The notes: generated by a model from the sequence alone, not told the origin. A DNA stretch of 64,000 nucleotides from JBKQHQ01 sp052148715 (GCA_052148715.1 JBKQHQ010000147.1:1-64000), one strand, 5' to 3'. Positions 28,141 to 36,833 are shown, counted from the stretch's first letter. Numbers and translations: made by a program.

Positions 28141-28890
28141 CGACCTAATCTAGTTATCGGCAAATAATTGAGCGGCCAAGTCGCTTAGCCTGCAAGTCGC
28201 TTGGGCTGAATAATGGCCGGGCGGAGAGACGGCAAGGATGCACACGGGGGATTCGCCACGAGGTGCAGCGTCGGTCATGGTTAGGGGTTATGGTTGGGGC
28301 TGCCATCGGCCATATCGAGCCAATGGCCGGCGACCGGTGCAGTGCATCGTTGCGAGGGGCCAAGCGCGGAGCCAAGCCTTTGGCCGTTGTGCCCGCGCCC
28401 GTAGCGATCGCGCCTGGTACGTCGAAACACAATCGCCTTCGCCGCCATGCCCGACACGGTTCGCAATCGGCCCTTATCGCCTTGTCGTGCTGACTTAAGC
28501 TCGGGGCATTGCCATCCTGGCGAGATGCTGCTTTGCACTGCTCGCGTGGAGAGTCTCTACCACGTCTATGACGCCTTTGCTCCTCGCATATCGGGCTCAG
28601 TAAAATCTCCAAACCCTCTCGCAGACAGCGTTTGCAATGCGTTCCTGACACGATTGTCACTTGACCGAAACTTTCATCCGGCCGTATCGTTGTTATTCAC
28701 GGCGCAACGCGCGGAGAAGCGCACCCGCAGCCCGGCTGTGTTTGGCGCCGTTAGATTCCTCCAGTCGTGCGTTGCTGGAGAAAGAATGGGCGATGATGAA
28801 CGCCCATTCAGGATGCGTAGTCGGGCTTGCAAGATGCTCTACGAAGAGCGTAGAGTTGGCATTCACCTGGAAGAGACGGAGGACTCAGCT
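28141..28890. other. Long upstream region of the azole-peptide cluster
   Basis: About 750 bases with no convincing gene. The frame that runs into the precursor gene from 28447 is Arg/Pro-rich and lacks a ribosome binding site. TTGACC (28661-28666) and TATCGT (28685-28690) at 18-base spacing are a possible but weak promoter. The untranslated leader would then be about 190 bases. Confidence 0.35.
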
Positions 28891-29283
28891 ATGCGACTTA
28901 CGGAGCTCGCTTCGAAACTGAAGCGAAAGGATCGGAAGGACGCCCTACCGGTGTTGGGAGTCGTCGGTATGTCTTTGTCGCTCGCGGGCGGCGCATCCGC
29001 GGCGACCGCAGTGCCGGCCGTAGATACGACCTCGCACCCGCTCGCCTCAGGTCAGGTCACCCTCAACGAGGAAGAGGTTGCCGACGTGAGCTTGGCGACG
29101 TTCTACGTATTCGACAAGGAAAACACCGCCAAACCGCAGAACGGGCTGCAACTTGCCCGCGGCGGCTGCGGCTGCGGCAGAGGCTGCGGTGGCAGAGGTG
29201 GTTGCGGCAGAGGCTGTGGTTGGGGCAGAGGCTGCGGCGGCTGCGGCTGCTGCGCGCCGTGGCGCCCTTGGCTCTGCTATTGA
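28891..29283 (+). CDS. Azole-type RiPP (LAP/TOMM) precursor peptide
   Basis: 130-residue precursor. ATG 28891 has GGAGG 8 bases upstream. Residues 1-17 are basic (KLKRKDRKD), followed by a hydrophobic, signal-peptide-like run with ASAATA (about 18-40). Residues 56-79 form an acidic/hydrophobic segment (LNEEEVADVSLATFYVFDKE), a likely recognition site for the leader-binding domain of the next gene product. From about residue 91 the core is almost only Gly, Cys and Arg, with ten Cys (93, 95, 99, 105, 109, 115, 118, 120, 121, 129) and no Ser or Thr, then APWRPWLCY. The Cys residues are candidates for thiazole formation. Cleavage site, probably near LQLAR-G, is inferred. Confidence 0.85.
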   Translation: MRLTELASKLKRKDRKDALPVLGVVGMSLSLAGGASAATAVPAVDTTSHPLASGQVTLNEEEVADVSLATFYVFDKENTAKPQNGLQLARGGCGCGRGCGGRGGCGRGCGWGRGCGGCGCCAPWRPWLCY

Positions 29284-29310
29284 GCCATACCGGTTAATCG
29301 AGAATCGTCG

Positions 29311-29340
29311 GCGCGCGAGCCGGAGAGCGGGCTCGCGCGC
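29311..29340 (+). other. Hairpin between precursor and cyclodehydratase genes
   Basis: Perfect 10-bp inverted repeat GCGCGCGAGC (29311-29320) / GCTCGCGCGC (29331-29340) with a 10-base loop whose outer C-G can add an eleventh pair. No T-run follows, so it may act as a partial stop or mRNA 3'-end protector that leaves more precursor than enzyme message. Confidence 0.65.
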
Positions 29341-29416
29341 GCTAATCTGCTTGCCCTGCCGAGAATGCGTACTTGCAATGGCGATCCGGATTGATCGCGA
29401 TGATCGATAGGTCGCG

Positions 29417-31711
29417 ATGATCGATAAGCGTAGAGGCGCGTGGGCTGACCTCGTGACCGGCCGCGGGAAGGGCTCTACACAGCGCGACAGCAAAGACGTT
29501 GTGCGATTCGCGCCGAATTTTACCGTCTATGTGCTGCCACCGGATGTGTGTCTCTATTCGGAGCACCGGAAGTTTTTTCTTCGCGGCGATCTCTATTGTG
29601 CGCTCGCCTCGGCAATCGGCGCGGGTAGGAGTGTTCGGGAGCTCGTTGGCGAGTTGGAGCGGAATTTCCCGTCCGACAAGATCCACGAAGCTCTGGAGCG
29701 GCTGATCGACCGCCGCTTTGTCATCCCGGCGTCGTACTCTTCGGCGGACACCACGGCCGCCTATTGGGCGAGCATCGGGCTGGCGCCGGAGGACGCGGAG
29801 AAAACTCTCCAGAAATTTCGGGTCGGCATTCAATCGATCGACGTGCAGGGTGCAACGGAGTTGGGCGCCGCCCTGAGCGGACTTGGCGTTCGTGTGGTCA
29901 AGGGTTCGGCCGACCTCACGGTCACGCTGGTGAGCGATTATCTCGATGTCCGCCTGGCGGAATTGAACCGGCGGCATTTGTCGGACCAAACGCGCTGGGC
30001 GCTGGTCCAACCCTCCGGCATTTTTCCTCTGGTGGGGCCGGTTTTCAGCCCAGGCAAGAGCGCCTGCTGGACCTGTCTCACCGAGCGGATGAACCGCAAC
30101 CGCGAGGTCAAGGCGTTCCTTGGCCGCAAAGAGGCCCGCTGCGTCGCGGTTTCGCCTCTCGCCCGGGATGTCTTCGGACAAGGCGGCATCCAGCTGGCGG
30201 CCGTCGAGATTGCCAAAGCGATCGCAACCGACTTTCGCACCGACTTGAGCGATCACATCGTCAGCCTCGACCAATTGGGCTCGACCCTTGCGAGGCACTA
30301 CGTGGCGAAGCGCCCGCAATGTCCGGCCTGCGGCCGCGAGGAGCTGCGCAACCCCCTGCGTGCGCCGGTGCCGGTCGAGCTTAGCGCCGGCGGCAAGCTG
30401 ATCATGAATAGCGGCGGGTACCGGGCCGTTTCGCCGGCCGCCACGGTCGCACGCTTCCGCAAGCACGTCAGTCCCCTGACCGGCGTGCTTTCGCGTCTCG
30501 AACGCATCCAAGCCGACCTGCCGATGAACACCAACTACTTTGCTGCGCACAATTTTGCCGCGCGCGCCGAGACGGTCGACGAGCTCAAGGCAGGGCTGAA
30601 CGGCGGCAGCTTCGGCAAGGGCAGCACGTCCGACCAGGGGGAAGCCAGCGGGCTGATGGAGGCGATCGAGCGCTATTCCGGGATTTTTCAGGGCGACGAG
30701 ATCAGGGTGACGCGGCGGTTCACGGACTTCCCGCCAGGCGACGCCATTCCTCCAAACGACGTTCTGCTGTTCAGCGAGGCGCAATACCGGGCAGAGGCCA
30801 TGCCGACGACCGCGCCGGGTGGGACTAAGGCGACGCTGGATCCATTCGATCGATCGGCCGAGATCGAATGGTCGCCAGTCTGGTCGCTGCGCGACCAACG
30901 CTTCAAATACCTTCCGACCGCCATCTTGTATTTTTTCTACAGGAACCGTGCCGGGCACCTGGGCACCGCGGATTCCAACGGCTGCGCCGCCGGCAACACG
31001 CTCGAGGAGGCCATCGTCCAGGGGTTTCTCGAGCTGGTGGAGCGGGATGCCTACGCGATCTGGTGGTACAATCGATTGCAGCGGGCGGAAGTGGACCTCG
31101 GCCAGCTCGACGATTCCTACGTCCAGGATCTAAAACTCCAGCTTGGCGAAACCGGACGCCGGCTCTGGGTGCTCGACGTCACCAGCGATCTCGGGATTCC
31201 GAGCTTTGTGGCCGTGACGCATTGGATGGAAAATTCGCAGGAAAAAGTCGAGTTCGGCTCCGGCTCGCACTTCGATGCGCGCATCGCCCTGCTGCGCGCC
31301 ATGACCGAGTTGAACCAATTTCTGTCGATCGGTCTGATGGGAGGCCGCAACCCGTCGACATTGAGCCATGAAGGCTCCGGTGAATTTCGGCTGCCGGACA
31401 ATCCCTATTTGACGCCGAGCGGCCAACCGCCGGTTCGACCGGACTTCGGCGAGAAGTTCGGTCATCTCGACAAGCGCGAGGAGGCGATGACTTGCGTTCG
31501 TCTCGCCAAGGAAGCGGGCCTCGATTTCCTCGTCCTCGACCAGACGCGTCCCGACATCGAGGTCCCGGTCGTCAGAGTGATCGTCCCGGGACTGCGGCAT
31601 TTCTATCGCCGCTTCGGGCCCGGCCGGCTTTACGATGTCCCGGTCAAGCTCGGATTGCGCGACCGGCCGCTGTCGGAAAGCGAGCTCAATCCGCTCGAAC
31701 CGCGGACCTGA
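29417..31711 (+). CDS. Fused TOMM leader-binding / YcaO cyclodehydratase
   Basis: 764-residue fusion of the two cyclodehydratase parts that turn Cys into thiazolines with ATP. About 25-100: winged-helix leader-binding domain (FTVYVLPPDVCLYSEHRKFF, RRFVIPAS). About 130-310: degenerate E1/ThiF-like domain with a zinc-type Cys quartet (ACWTCL near 217/220, CPACG near 301/304). About 380-760: YcaO domain with ATP/Mg motifs QGEASGLMEAIERYSG and NGCAAGNTLEEAI followed by FLELVERDAYAIWW. The C-terminus ends NPLEPRT, not the PxPxP usual in azole-forming YcaO proteins. It is ten bases ahead of the dehydrogenase gene. Confidence 0.88.
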   Translation: MIDKRRGAWADLVTGRGKGSTQRDSKDVVRFAPNFTVYVLPPDVCLYSEHRKFFLRGDLYCALASAIGAGRSVRELVGELERNFPSDKIHEALERLIDRRFVIPASYSSADTTAAYWASIGLAPEDAEKTLQKFRVGIQSIDVQGATELGAALSGLGVRVVKGSADLTVTLVSDYLDVRLAELNRRHLSDQTRWALVQPSGIFPLVGPVFSPGKSACWTCLTERMNRNREVKAFLGRKEARCVAVSPLARDVFGQGGIQLAAVEIAKAIATDFRTDLSDHIVSLDQLGSTLARHYVAKRPQCPACGREELRNPLRAPVPVELSAGGKLIMNSGGYRAVSPAATVARFRKHVSPLTGVLSRLERIQADLPMNTNYFAAHNFAARAETVDELKAGLNGGSFGKGSTSDQGEASGLMEAIERYSGIFQGDEIRVTRRFTDFPPGDAIPPNDVLLFSEAQYRAEAMPTTAPGGTKATLDPFDRSAEIEWSPVWSLRDQRFKYLPTAILYFFYRNRAGHLGTADSNGCAAGNTLEEAIVQGFLELVERDAYAIWWYNRLQRAEVDLGQLDDSYVQDLKLQLGETGRRLWVLDVTSDLGIPSFVAVTHWMENSQEKVEFGSGSHFDARIALLRAMTELNQFLSIGLMGGRNPSTLSHEGSGEFRLPDNPYLTPSGQPPVRPDFGEKFGHLDKREEAMTCVRLAKEAGLDFLVLDQTRPDIEVPVVRVIVPGLRHFYRRFGPGRLYDVPVKLGLRDRPLSESELNPLEPRT

Positions 31712-31721
31712 GGGTCCCGGC

Positions 31722-33182
31722 TTGCGCGCTCCCGGAATAAAGCAAGGGCGAGGGGCTGCGCCGGCAACTTTGTCCGCCCGCATCGGCGGTCATGTCACGC
31801 TCGAAGCGCAGGCGAGCGGAAAGATCGTCGCCCGCTTCGATCAGCATTCGGTCGGCTTGGGACAGTTCAGCGCGGCTGCGGCGGACCGCGCGCAGGATCT
31901 GCGCCTAGGTCTGCCGCTCGCCTCGTTGGCGCCCGAGGACCGGGATATCGACAAGGAGATTCATTTATTGGTCCGGCGATTGGCCGGTCTCGGTCTGTTG
32001 GAATACCGGCTCGATCAGGACGGCGGGGATGAGGTCGTCATCGAACCGCAGGTTTCCGATTATTGGCCGCGGACACCGCAGCTCGGCGATGCCGACGTCC
32101 TGGTCATGTCGCGGTTCGCGTATCTGCGACGGCGCGGCAACGACATGATTCTGGAATCGCCGCGGGCCGGCGCGTTGTTCAAGATTTGCAATCCGAAGAT
32201 TGCAACCGTCTTGGCCATCCTTTCTGCACCGCAACAACTCGCGCAGCTCCGCCAACAGGACGATTTCCCGGGAACCGAGCTTCTCGCCCTGCTGGCGGAC
32301 TGCCAGATTCTTTTCAAGATCGGCGCTGCCGGCGACAGCGGGCTGCGACCGGCCGAAGGTGACAGCGACCTCGTTCTCTGGGACTTTCACGATCTTCTTT
32401 TCCATGCGCGCAGCACCGAAGGCCGCCACGCCAACCCGATCGGCGGAGTTTATCCGTATGCCGGCCGCATATCTCCGCTGCCGGCGGTGCGGCCCTGCTG
32501 GCCCGGAGAGAAAATCGATCTGGGCCAGTTCTCGGCCGCGGATTCGCAGGCAGTCTCGCCGGCAGCAAGACTCCTGCGTGAGCGTCATTCGACGCGGAGC
32601 TTCGACGACCAGCGGCCGATCACGCTCGCCGAGCTTGCGCGTTTTCTCGACAGCACCGCGCGAGTCCAGTCGACGTCGAGCAGCCGGCTGGACGACGATG
32701 GTCCGACGGTCACCTACGCGGTGCGGCCGTATCCGTCGGGCGGCGGCTCATACGAGCTCGAGCTCTATCTCGCCGTCGGCAACTGCGAAGGGCTTGCCCG
32801 AGGATTCTATCATTACGACGCCGGCGGACACACGCTGGTGCCCATCGGCGTGCCGACGAAGGAGCTCGAAGCGCTGTTGACGGAGGCCAGATTTGCCACG
32901 GACGCGCCCTCAGCGCCGCAGATCCTGATTACGATCGCTGCGCGCTTTGGCCGGATTTCATGGAAGTACAGCTCGCTGGCCTATGCGCTTATTCTGAAGG
33001 ACGTAGGCGTCCTGATGCAAACGCTCTACCTCATGGCAACCGATATGGAGCTCGGCGGATGCGCGATCGGGATCACCGACGTCGATCTGTTCGCGAAGAT
33101 GACAGGAATCGAATTCCACGTCGAGGGCCCGGTCGGTCAGTTTGCGATGGGGCGCGGCACGACACCGGAGGCGTCCGACTGA
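31722..33182 (+). CDS. SagB-type FMN dehydrogenase (azoline oxidase)
   Basis: Nitroreductase-fold enzyme that oxidises azolines to azoles. Start taken as TTG 31722, 7 bases after GAGGG and 10 bases after the YcaO stop; a frame to 31635 overlaps YcaO. N-terminal part (about 1-200) has the SagB-type VLVMSRFAYLRRRGNDMILE; the C-terminal domain has the FMN-binding RERHSTRSFDD near 285, RPYPSGGGSYELELYL, the Lys-Tyr catalytic pair in SWKYSSLAYALILKDVG (Lys415, Tyr416) and GGCAIGITDVDLF. Length of 486 is in the SagB range. Confidence 0.88.
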   Translation: MRAPGIKQGRGAAPATLSARIGGHVTLEAQASGKIVARFDQHSVGLGQFSAAAADRAQDLRLGLPLASLAPEDRDIDKEIHLLVRRLAGLGLLEYRLDQDGGDEVVIEPQVSDYWPRTPQLGDADVLVMSRFAYLRRRGNDMILESPRAGALFKICNPKIATVLAILSAPQQLAQLRQQDDFPGTELLALLADCQILFKIGAAGDSGLRPAEGDSDLVLWDFHDLLFHARSTEGRHANPIGGVYPYAGRISPLPAVRPCWPGEKIDLGQFSAADSQAVSPAARLLRERHSTRSFDDQRPITLAELARFLDSTARVQSTSSSRLDDDGPTVTYAVRPYPSGGGSYELELYLAVGNCEGLARGFYHYDAGGHTLVPIGVPTKELEALLTEARFATDAPSAPQILITIAARFGRISWKYSSLAYALILKDVGVLMQTLYLMATDMELGGCAIGITDVDLFAKMTGIEFHVEGPVGQFAMGRGTTPEASD

Positions 33183-33214
33183 CACGGCGAGCAAGCTCGT
33201 CCTTGTCGTGATCC

Positions 33215-33248
33215 GGCGGGATTGCGCTGCAAATATCCCGCCGATTTT
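33215..33248 (+). terminator. Hairpin with short T-run before the carbamoyltransferase gene
   Basis: GGCGGGAT (33215-33222) / ATCCCGCC (33235-33242), 12-base loop, then GATTTT. It could be a weak terminator or attenuator that separates the carbamoyltransferase from the core biosynthetic genes. Confidence 0.5.
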
Positions 33249-33316
33249 GTGAAGTTGTAGAACGATCGCCAGGGCTCGAGTTCTTCGCAGCACCCCTCGG
33301 AGGAGGCGCGGGACCA

Positions 33317-35140
33317 ATGTCGAATAAGCACAGCTATATACTTGGAATAAATGCGTACGACCACGACGTCAGCGCCTGCTTGTTGCGCGACGGTGAGATT
33401 GCGTTCGCGATCGCCAAGGAGCGAATTACGCGTCAGAAGCACGCCAGCGGCTTTTACCAGGAAGCCGTGGATTATTGCCTCGATGCCGAAGGCATCGGGC
33501 TGGACGACGTCGATTTGGTGGTGCGCAATTGCTACCTGCTGCCGGTCGACGAGATGGAAAAACGCCTTCTGAACGTAGACATACCTTTTCTCTTTGATCT
33601 GAACGATCGGATGCAGGCCGCAAGGCATCCTCTTTTTCTCTCGAACGCCAACAATGTGGTGACGGTTTCGCATCACCTGGCTCACGCATACAGCGCCTTC
33701 GCGGTTTGTCCGTTTGAGGAAGGGGTGGTGATGGTGGTGGACGGGGTGGGCAGCTATCGCTCGGACGTATCCGAAGAGTATCCGTCGGCCGGCAAGGCTT
33801 CTCCCCTGGCGCGCGAGTCGGAGAGCTATTACCGATTTTCTGGCTCAAAGATCGAAGCGTTGGCGAAGATCTGGATGGAGCCCCCGCGCGGATTCCTGAG
33901 CCAGGAATTTTACAACATGGCGGGCCTCGGCGCCTTGTACAGCCGGGCCTCGAGTTATGTTTTTGGCGACTGGAACAAGTGCGGCGAGCTGATGGGCTTG
34001 GCACCTTATGGACGCCCCGAGCGGATCAAGCGGCTGCTTGAGCTGAAGGACGGTGAGTTGGAGATTCCCGATTGGCTCGACGACTTCAAGTACCCCTGGT
34101 TCAGGGATAGTGGGCAGAGCTGGGAGGGCAGCCGAGCCATGCAGCATTGGAAAGACTTGGCTTGGCGCGTTCAAGACGACACCGAGCGAGTGCTGCTCGC
34201 CCGGGCAAAGTGGCTGCGCGAGACGACCGGCGCCAAGAATCTATGCATTGCGGGCGGCGTGGCCCTGAACTGCGTGGCCAACGGCCGGATCGCGCGCGAG
34301 GCCGGGTTCGACAATGTGTGGATCCAACCGGCAGCCGGCGACGACGGAATTGCGATCGGTTGCGCTTATTACGGGCAACTGGCGATTCAGCAGAAGCCGC
34401 GCTCCTTCGTTATGAAACATTCCTATCTGGGCAAGAAATATAACGATGAGGACGTGCATGCTCCGACCGATCGCTGGATCATTCGTTTGGTAACGAAGAG
34501 CACGCCCAGCACCAATATATGTGGCGAGACCGCGAAAGTGCTTGCCGAGGGCAACGTCGTCGGCTGGTTCCAGGGCCGCTCAGAATTTGGACCCCGCGCG
34601 CTCGGTAATCGCAGCATATTGGCGGACCCGCGCACGGCCGAGATGAAGGACCATTTGAACAACCGGGTCAAGCACAGGCAGGCGTTCCGGCCGTTTGCCC
34701 CGATCGTTCTCGCCGAAAGGGCGAAGGATGTTTTCGAGGGTGAGCAGGAATCGCCGTTCATGCTGCTGGCGATGCATGTCCGTCCGGAATGGCGAGGGAA
34801 AATCCCGGCCATCGTTCACGTCGACGGCACCGCGCGCGTGCAGACGGTTCGGCAAGAGACCAACGAGGTTCTATACCGGTTGCTGAAGGAGTTCGACGCC
34901 ATCACGGGCGTCCCGGTGCTGCTGAATACGTCGTTCAACGTGAAGGGCGAGCCGATCGTGGAGGCGCCGGCCCACGCCATGGAGTGTTTCCTGTCGACGG
35001 GCATCGACTATCTGGCCCTGCACGACACGCTGATTTCCAAGCGGCCGTTTCACAAGGTCATGTCGCCGATGGTCAACGCCTATGCGCATGTGCGCGCAAT
35101 CGTCCGCATGAGCATGAACCCCGATGCCTACATGCAGTAA
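33317..35140 (+). CDS. NodU/CmcH-family carbamoyltransferase
   Basis: 607-residue full-length carbamoyltransferase: N-terminal Kae1-like ASKHA domain (GINAYDHDVSACLLRDGE; metal-binding SHHLAHAYSAF near residue 117; VVDGVGSYRSD; CIAGGVALNCVANGRI) and C-terminal carbamoyl-transfer domain (GRSEFGPRALGNRSILADPR, RQAFRPFAPIV, LLNTSFNVKGEPIV). Relatives activate carbamoyl phosphate with ATP and carbamoylate a hydroxyl group. GGAGGAGG precedes the ATG. Placement 134 bases after the dehydrogenase suggests it tailors the azole peptide; the acceptor is unknown, because the core has no Ser or Thr. No nodulation genes adjoin it. Confidence 0.88.
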   Translation: MSNKHSYILGINAYDHDVSACLLRDGEIAFAIAKERITRQKHASGFYQEAVDYCLDAEGIGLDDVDLVVRNCYLLPVDEMEKRLLNVDIPFLFDLNDRMQAARHPLFLSNANNVVTVSHHLAHAYSAFAVCPFEEGVVMVVDGVGSYRSDVSEEYPSAGKASPLARESESYYRFSGSKIEALAKIWMEPPRGFLSQEFYNMAGLGALYSRASSYVFGDWNKCGELMGLAPYGRPERIKRLLELKDGELEIPDWLDDFKYPWFRDSGQSWEGSRAMQHWKDLAWRVQDDTERVLLARAKWLRETTGAKNLCIAGGVALNCVANGRIAREAGFDNVWIQPAAGDDGIAIGCAYYGQLAIQQKPRSFVMKHSYLGKKYNDEDVHAPTDRWIIRLVTKSTPSTNICGETAKVLAEGNVVGWFQGRSEFGPRALGNRSILADPRTAEMKDHLNNRVKHRQAFRPFAPIVLAERAKDVFEGEQESPFMLLAMHVRPEWRGKIPAIVHVDGTARVQTVRQETNEVLYRLLKEFDAITGVPVLLNTSFNVKGEPIVEAPAHAMECFLSTGIDYLALHDTLISKRPFHKVMSPMVNAYAHVRAIVRMSMNPDAYMQ

Positions 35141-35596
35141 ACCTGAATTGCCGCCCGCGCGGGGGGGAATGATCACCACGCCGCCGTCAATCAAGAGATG
35201 ATCAATTGATTTGTATTACTTAAGGGTGTATTGCGGCCATCCCTTTCTGTTCGCCGCGAGCAGCCGCAGCGGCGTCGAGACCGTGCCTTCGCACGATGTG
35301 GCGCGGCTCGGCCGTCGATTCACCGCTCTGCGCTTTATTCGGGCCCGGGACTGGCCGCTGGCTCGGCGGGGTTATAACTCTGAGGGGGACAAAGCACATC
35401 ACGGGACGAAAAATGACGGTCGAGCCGAGCCCCCGATTGCGCGCATGCCGTTCGGCTCGGCCGTCGCGCTGCCGTTTCCGCAAGTCGGAGAGCCACGCCG
35501 GTGAATCTCGATCGCGATTCGGACGTTGACCCGAAATTCGGCCTCCCCGCGCGCGGGGACAGGGCTGGCGCGCCGGCGCACCGGCACGGGAAACCC
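35141..35596. other. Intergenic, no convincing gene
   Basis: About 450 bases between the carbamoyltransferase and DUF6352 genes. A GC-rich CCCGCGCGGG palindrome lies just after the stop, without a T-run. The in-frame extension of DUF6352 to 35501 has no ribosome binding site. Confidence 0.4.
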
Positions 35597-36604
35597 ATGC
35601 AAGATTTTTGGCTCTCCTGCGGGCATCAGCTGCTCGACCGCGGCGCCGGCGGCGGGCTCGTCGTCACCGACGAGTTCCTCAAGGTCTATCTGGCGCGGCC
35701 GGAGCTCACGCCGCCGCCGGAGGCGAGTGACGTCGAGCGCGCCCTGCATCGATCGCTGCTCGCCGATCCGCGCCGCCGGGTCACGGGCAGGGAGCTGGCG
35801 GCCATCGAGGATGCGGATGCGCGCGAGAACTGGGATCTCATGATCCGCTTCCGCGATCATCTGCTGCGCCACAAGACGCTCGAAGCCTCCTACCTCGCGC
35901 TGGTGCGGCAGGGCGTCGGCAAGACCCCGCCGCTTTTTCTCGATCAGCTGGCGCATGTGATCATGCGCAATGCGCTCGATGGCTGCAACGATGCCTACAT
36001 TCTGCGCGCGGCCGAGCTGTTTTTCCGCGAGCAGCGCCTGACCGTGCACGATGGTGCGTTGCTTGCGGTCGACGAGGAGACCATCACCGGCCTCGGCGGC
36101 GCGCCGGTTTCGCCGCTGGTGTCGATGCTGGACTTGCCGGCCTCGGCGAAGATCGACGTGATGGTCAACGATACGGCGGCGAGCTATTGGCGGCGCAGCG
36201 ACCGCTTCGACATGGCGTTCGATCTCACGGCCGGACGGCGCGGGCACGCGGCCCTCGGTGAGGTCATGGGGCAGTGGGTTTTTCACATGCTGTCGGTGGA
36301 GGTCGACATCGAGGCTCTGGTCGAGGTGAATGAGGTCAATTTCAACTGGTATGTCGGGCTCGACGCCGACGGCACCGAGATCGGCGACGCGCTCTGGAAC
36401 GGCGAGGAGCTCGACGAGCCGACGCGCGGCCGCATCATCGGCCTCTATCGGCTCACCTTCCTCAACCCGCAAGTCATGACCGACGCGCTGCGGGGCGAGG
36501 CGGTCTACCTCATTCTGGCGATGAACGAGGACCACGTCCTGCGCATGCGGCCGCAGAATCTGCTGACCGGGCTGCCGATCCGGCATCTGGAGTCGGTGAG
36601 CTGA
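35597..36604 (+). CDS. DUF6352 family protein
   Basis: 335 residues from MQDFWLSCGHQLL, which is the usual family N-terminus and has GGGA upstream; the frame continues to 35501. Blocks: LVVTDEFLKVYLARPEL, NALDGCNDAYILRAAELFFR, ASYWRRSDRFDMAFDLTAG, EVNEVNFNWYVGLDA and LLTGLPIRHLE at the end. This conserved but uncharacterised family is recalled mainly from Hyphomicrobiales. Soluble, no signal peptide. Nothing in the context hints at function. Confidence 0.75.
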   Translation: MQDFWLSCGHQLLDRGAGGGLVVTDEFLKVYLARPELTPPPEASDVERALHRSLLADPRRRVTGRELAAIEDADARENWDLMIRFRDHLLRHKTLEASYLALVRQGVGKTPPLFLDQLAHVIMRNALDGCNDAYILRAAELFFREQRLTVHDGALLAVDEETITGLGGAPVSPLVSMLDLPASAKIDVMVNDTAASYWRRSDRFDMAFDLTAGRRGHAALGEVMGQWVFHMLSVEVDIEALVEVNEVNFNWYVGLDADGTEIGDALWNGEELDEPTRGRIIGLYRLTFLNPQVMTDALRGEAVYLILAMNEDHVLRMRPQNLLTGLPIRHLESVS

Positions 36605-36618
36605 GCGGGACGGCGGCG

Positions 36619-36657
36619 CACTAGAGTCTCTTCGGGTCAAATCGACGCAACGACACC
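36619..36657. repeat. Short dispersed repeat, copy 2
   Basis: Partner of 11430-11468: CACTAGAG at the start, GGTCAAATCGACG and ACGACACCA at the end. It directly precedes the palindromic repeat cluster. Confidence 0.55.
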
Positions 36658-36662
36658 ATTTC

Positions 36663-36833
36663 ACCTCTCCCCGCTTGCGGACCGCTTGCGGGGAGAGGTC
36701 GGAGCAAGCGCAGTTTTGCGCTTGTTCCGGGTGAGGGGGACTCTCCGCGAGTCTGAGCCTGTGGCGCCCCTCACCCGCCATCCTCGCTGGCGCTCGGACG
36801 GCGCCCTCTCCCCGCAAGCGGGGTGAGGTGAAG
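36663..36833. repeat. Palindromic repeat cluster
   Basis: 36663-36699 is a 12-bp inverted repeat ACCTCTCCCCGC/GCGGGGAGAGGT with a 13-base loop. 36741-36833 is the second copy of the element at 1-105. The cluster sits between two convergent genes and overlaps the last ~20 codons of the ABC ATPase gene. Confidence 0.75.

Noticed and set aside
28447..28890. N-terminal extension of the azole precursor
   Set aside because: No ribosome binding site and disordered composition; GGAGG lies before ATG 28891.
29150..29275. CRISPR-like or tandem repeat from the GGCTGCGGC-rich DNA
   Set aside because: The periodicity is codon repetition for Gly/Cys/Arg in the precursor core; no spacers and no cas genes in the window.
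28891..29283. Precursor as a radical-SAM (GrrA-like) peptide
   Set aside because: Gly/Arg-rich tail is similar in feel, but no radical SAM gene is present and YcaO/SagB genes follow directly.
33317..35140. Carbamoyltransferase as a nodulation gene
   Set aside because: No nodABC or nod-box nearby; context is the azole-peptide cluster.
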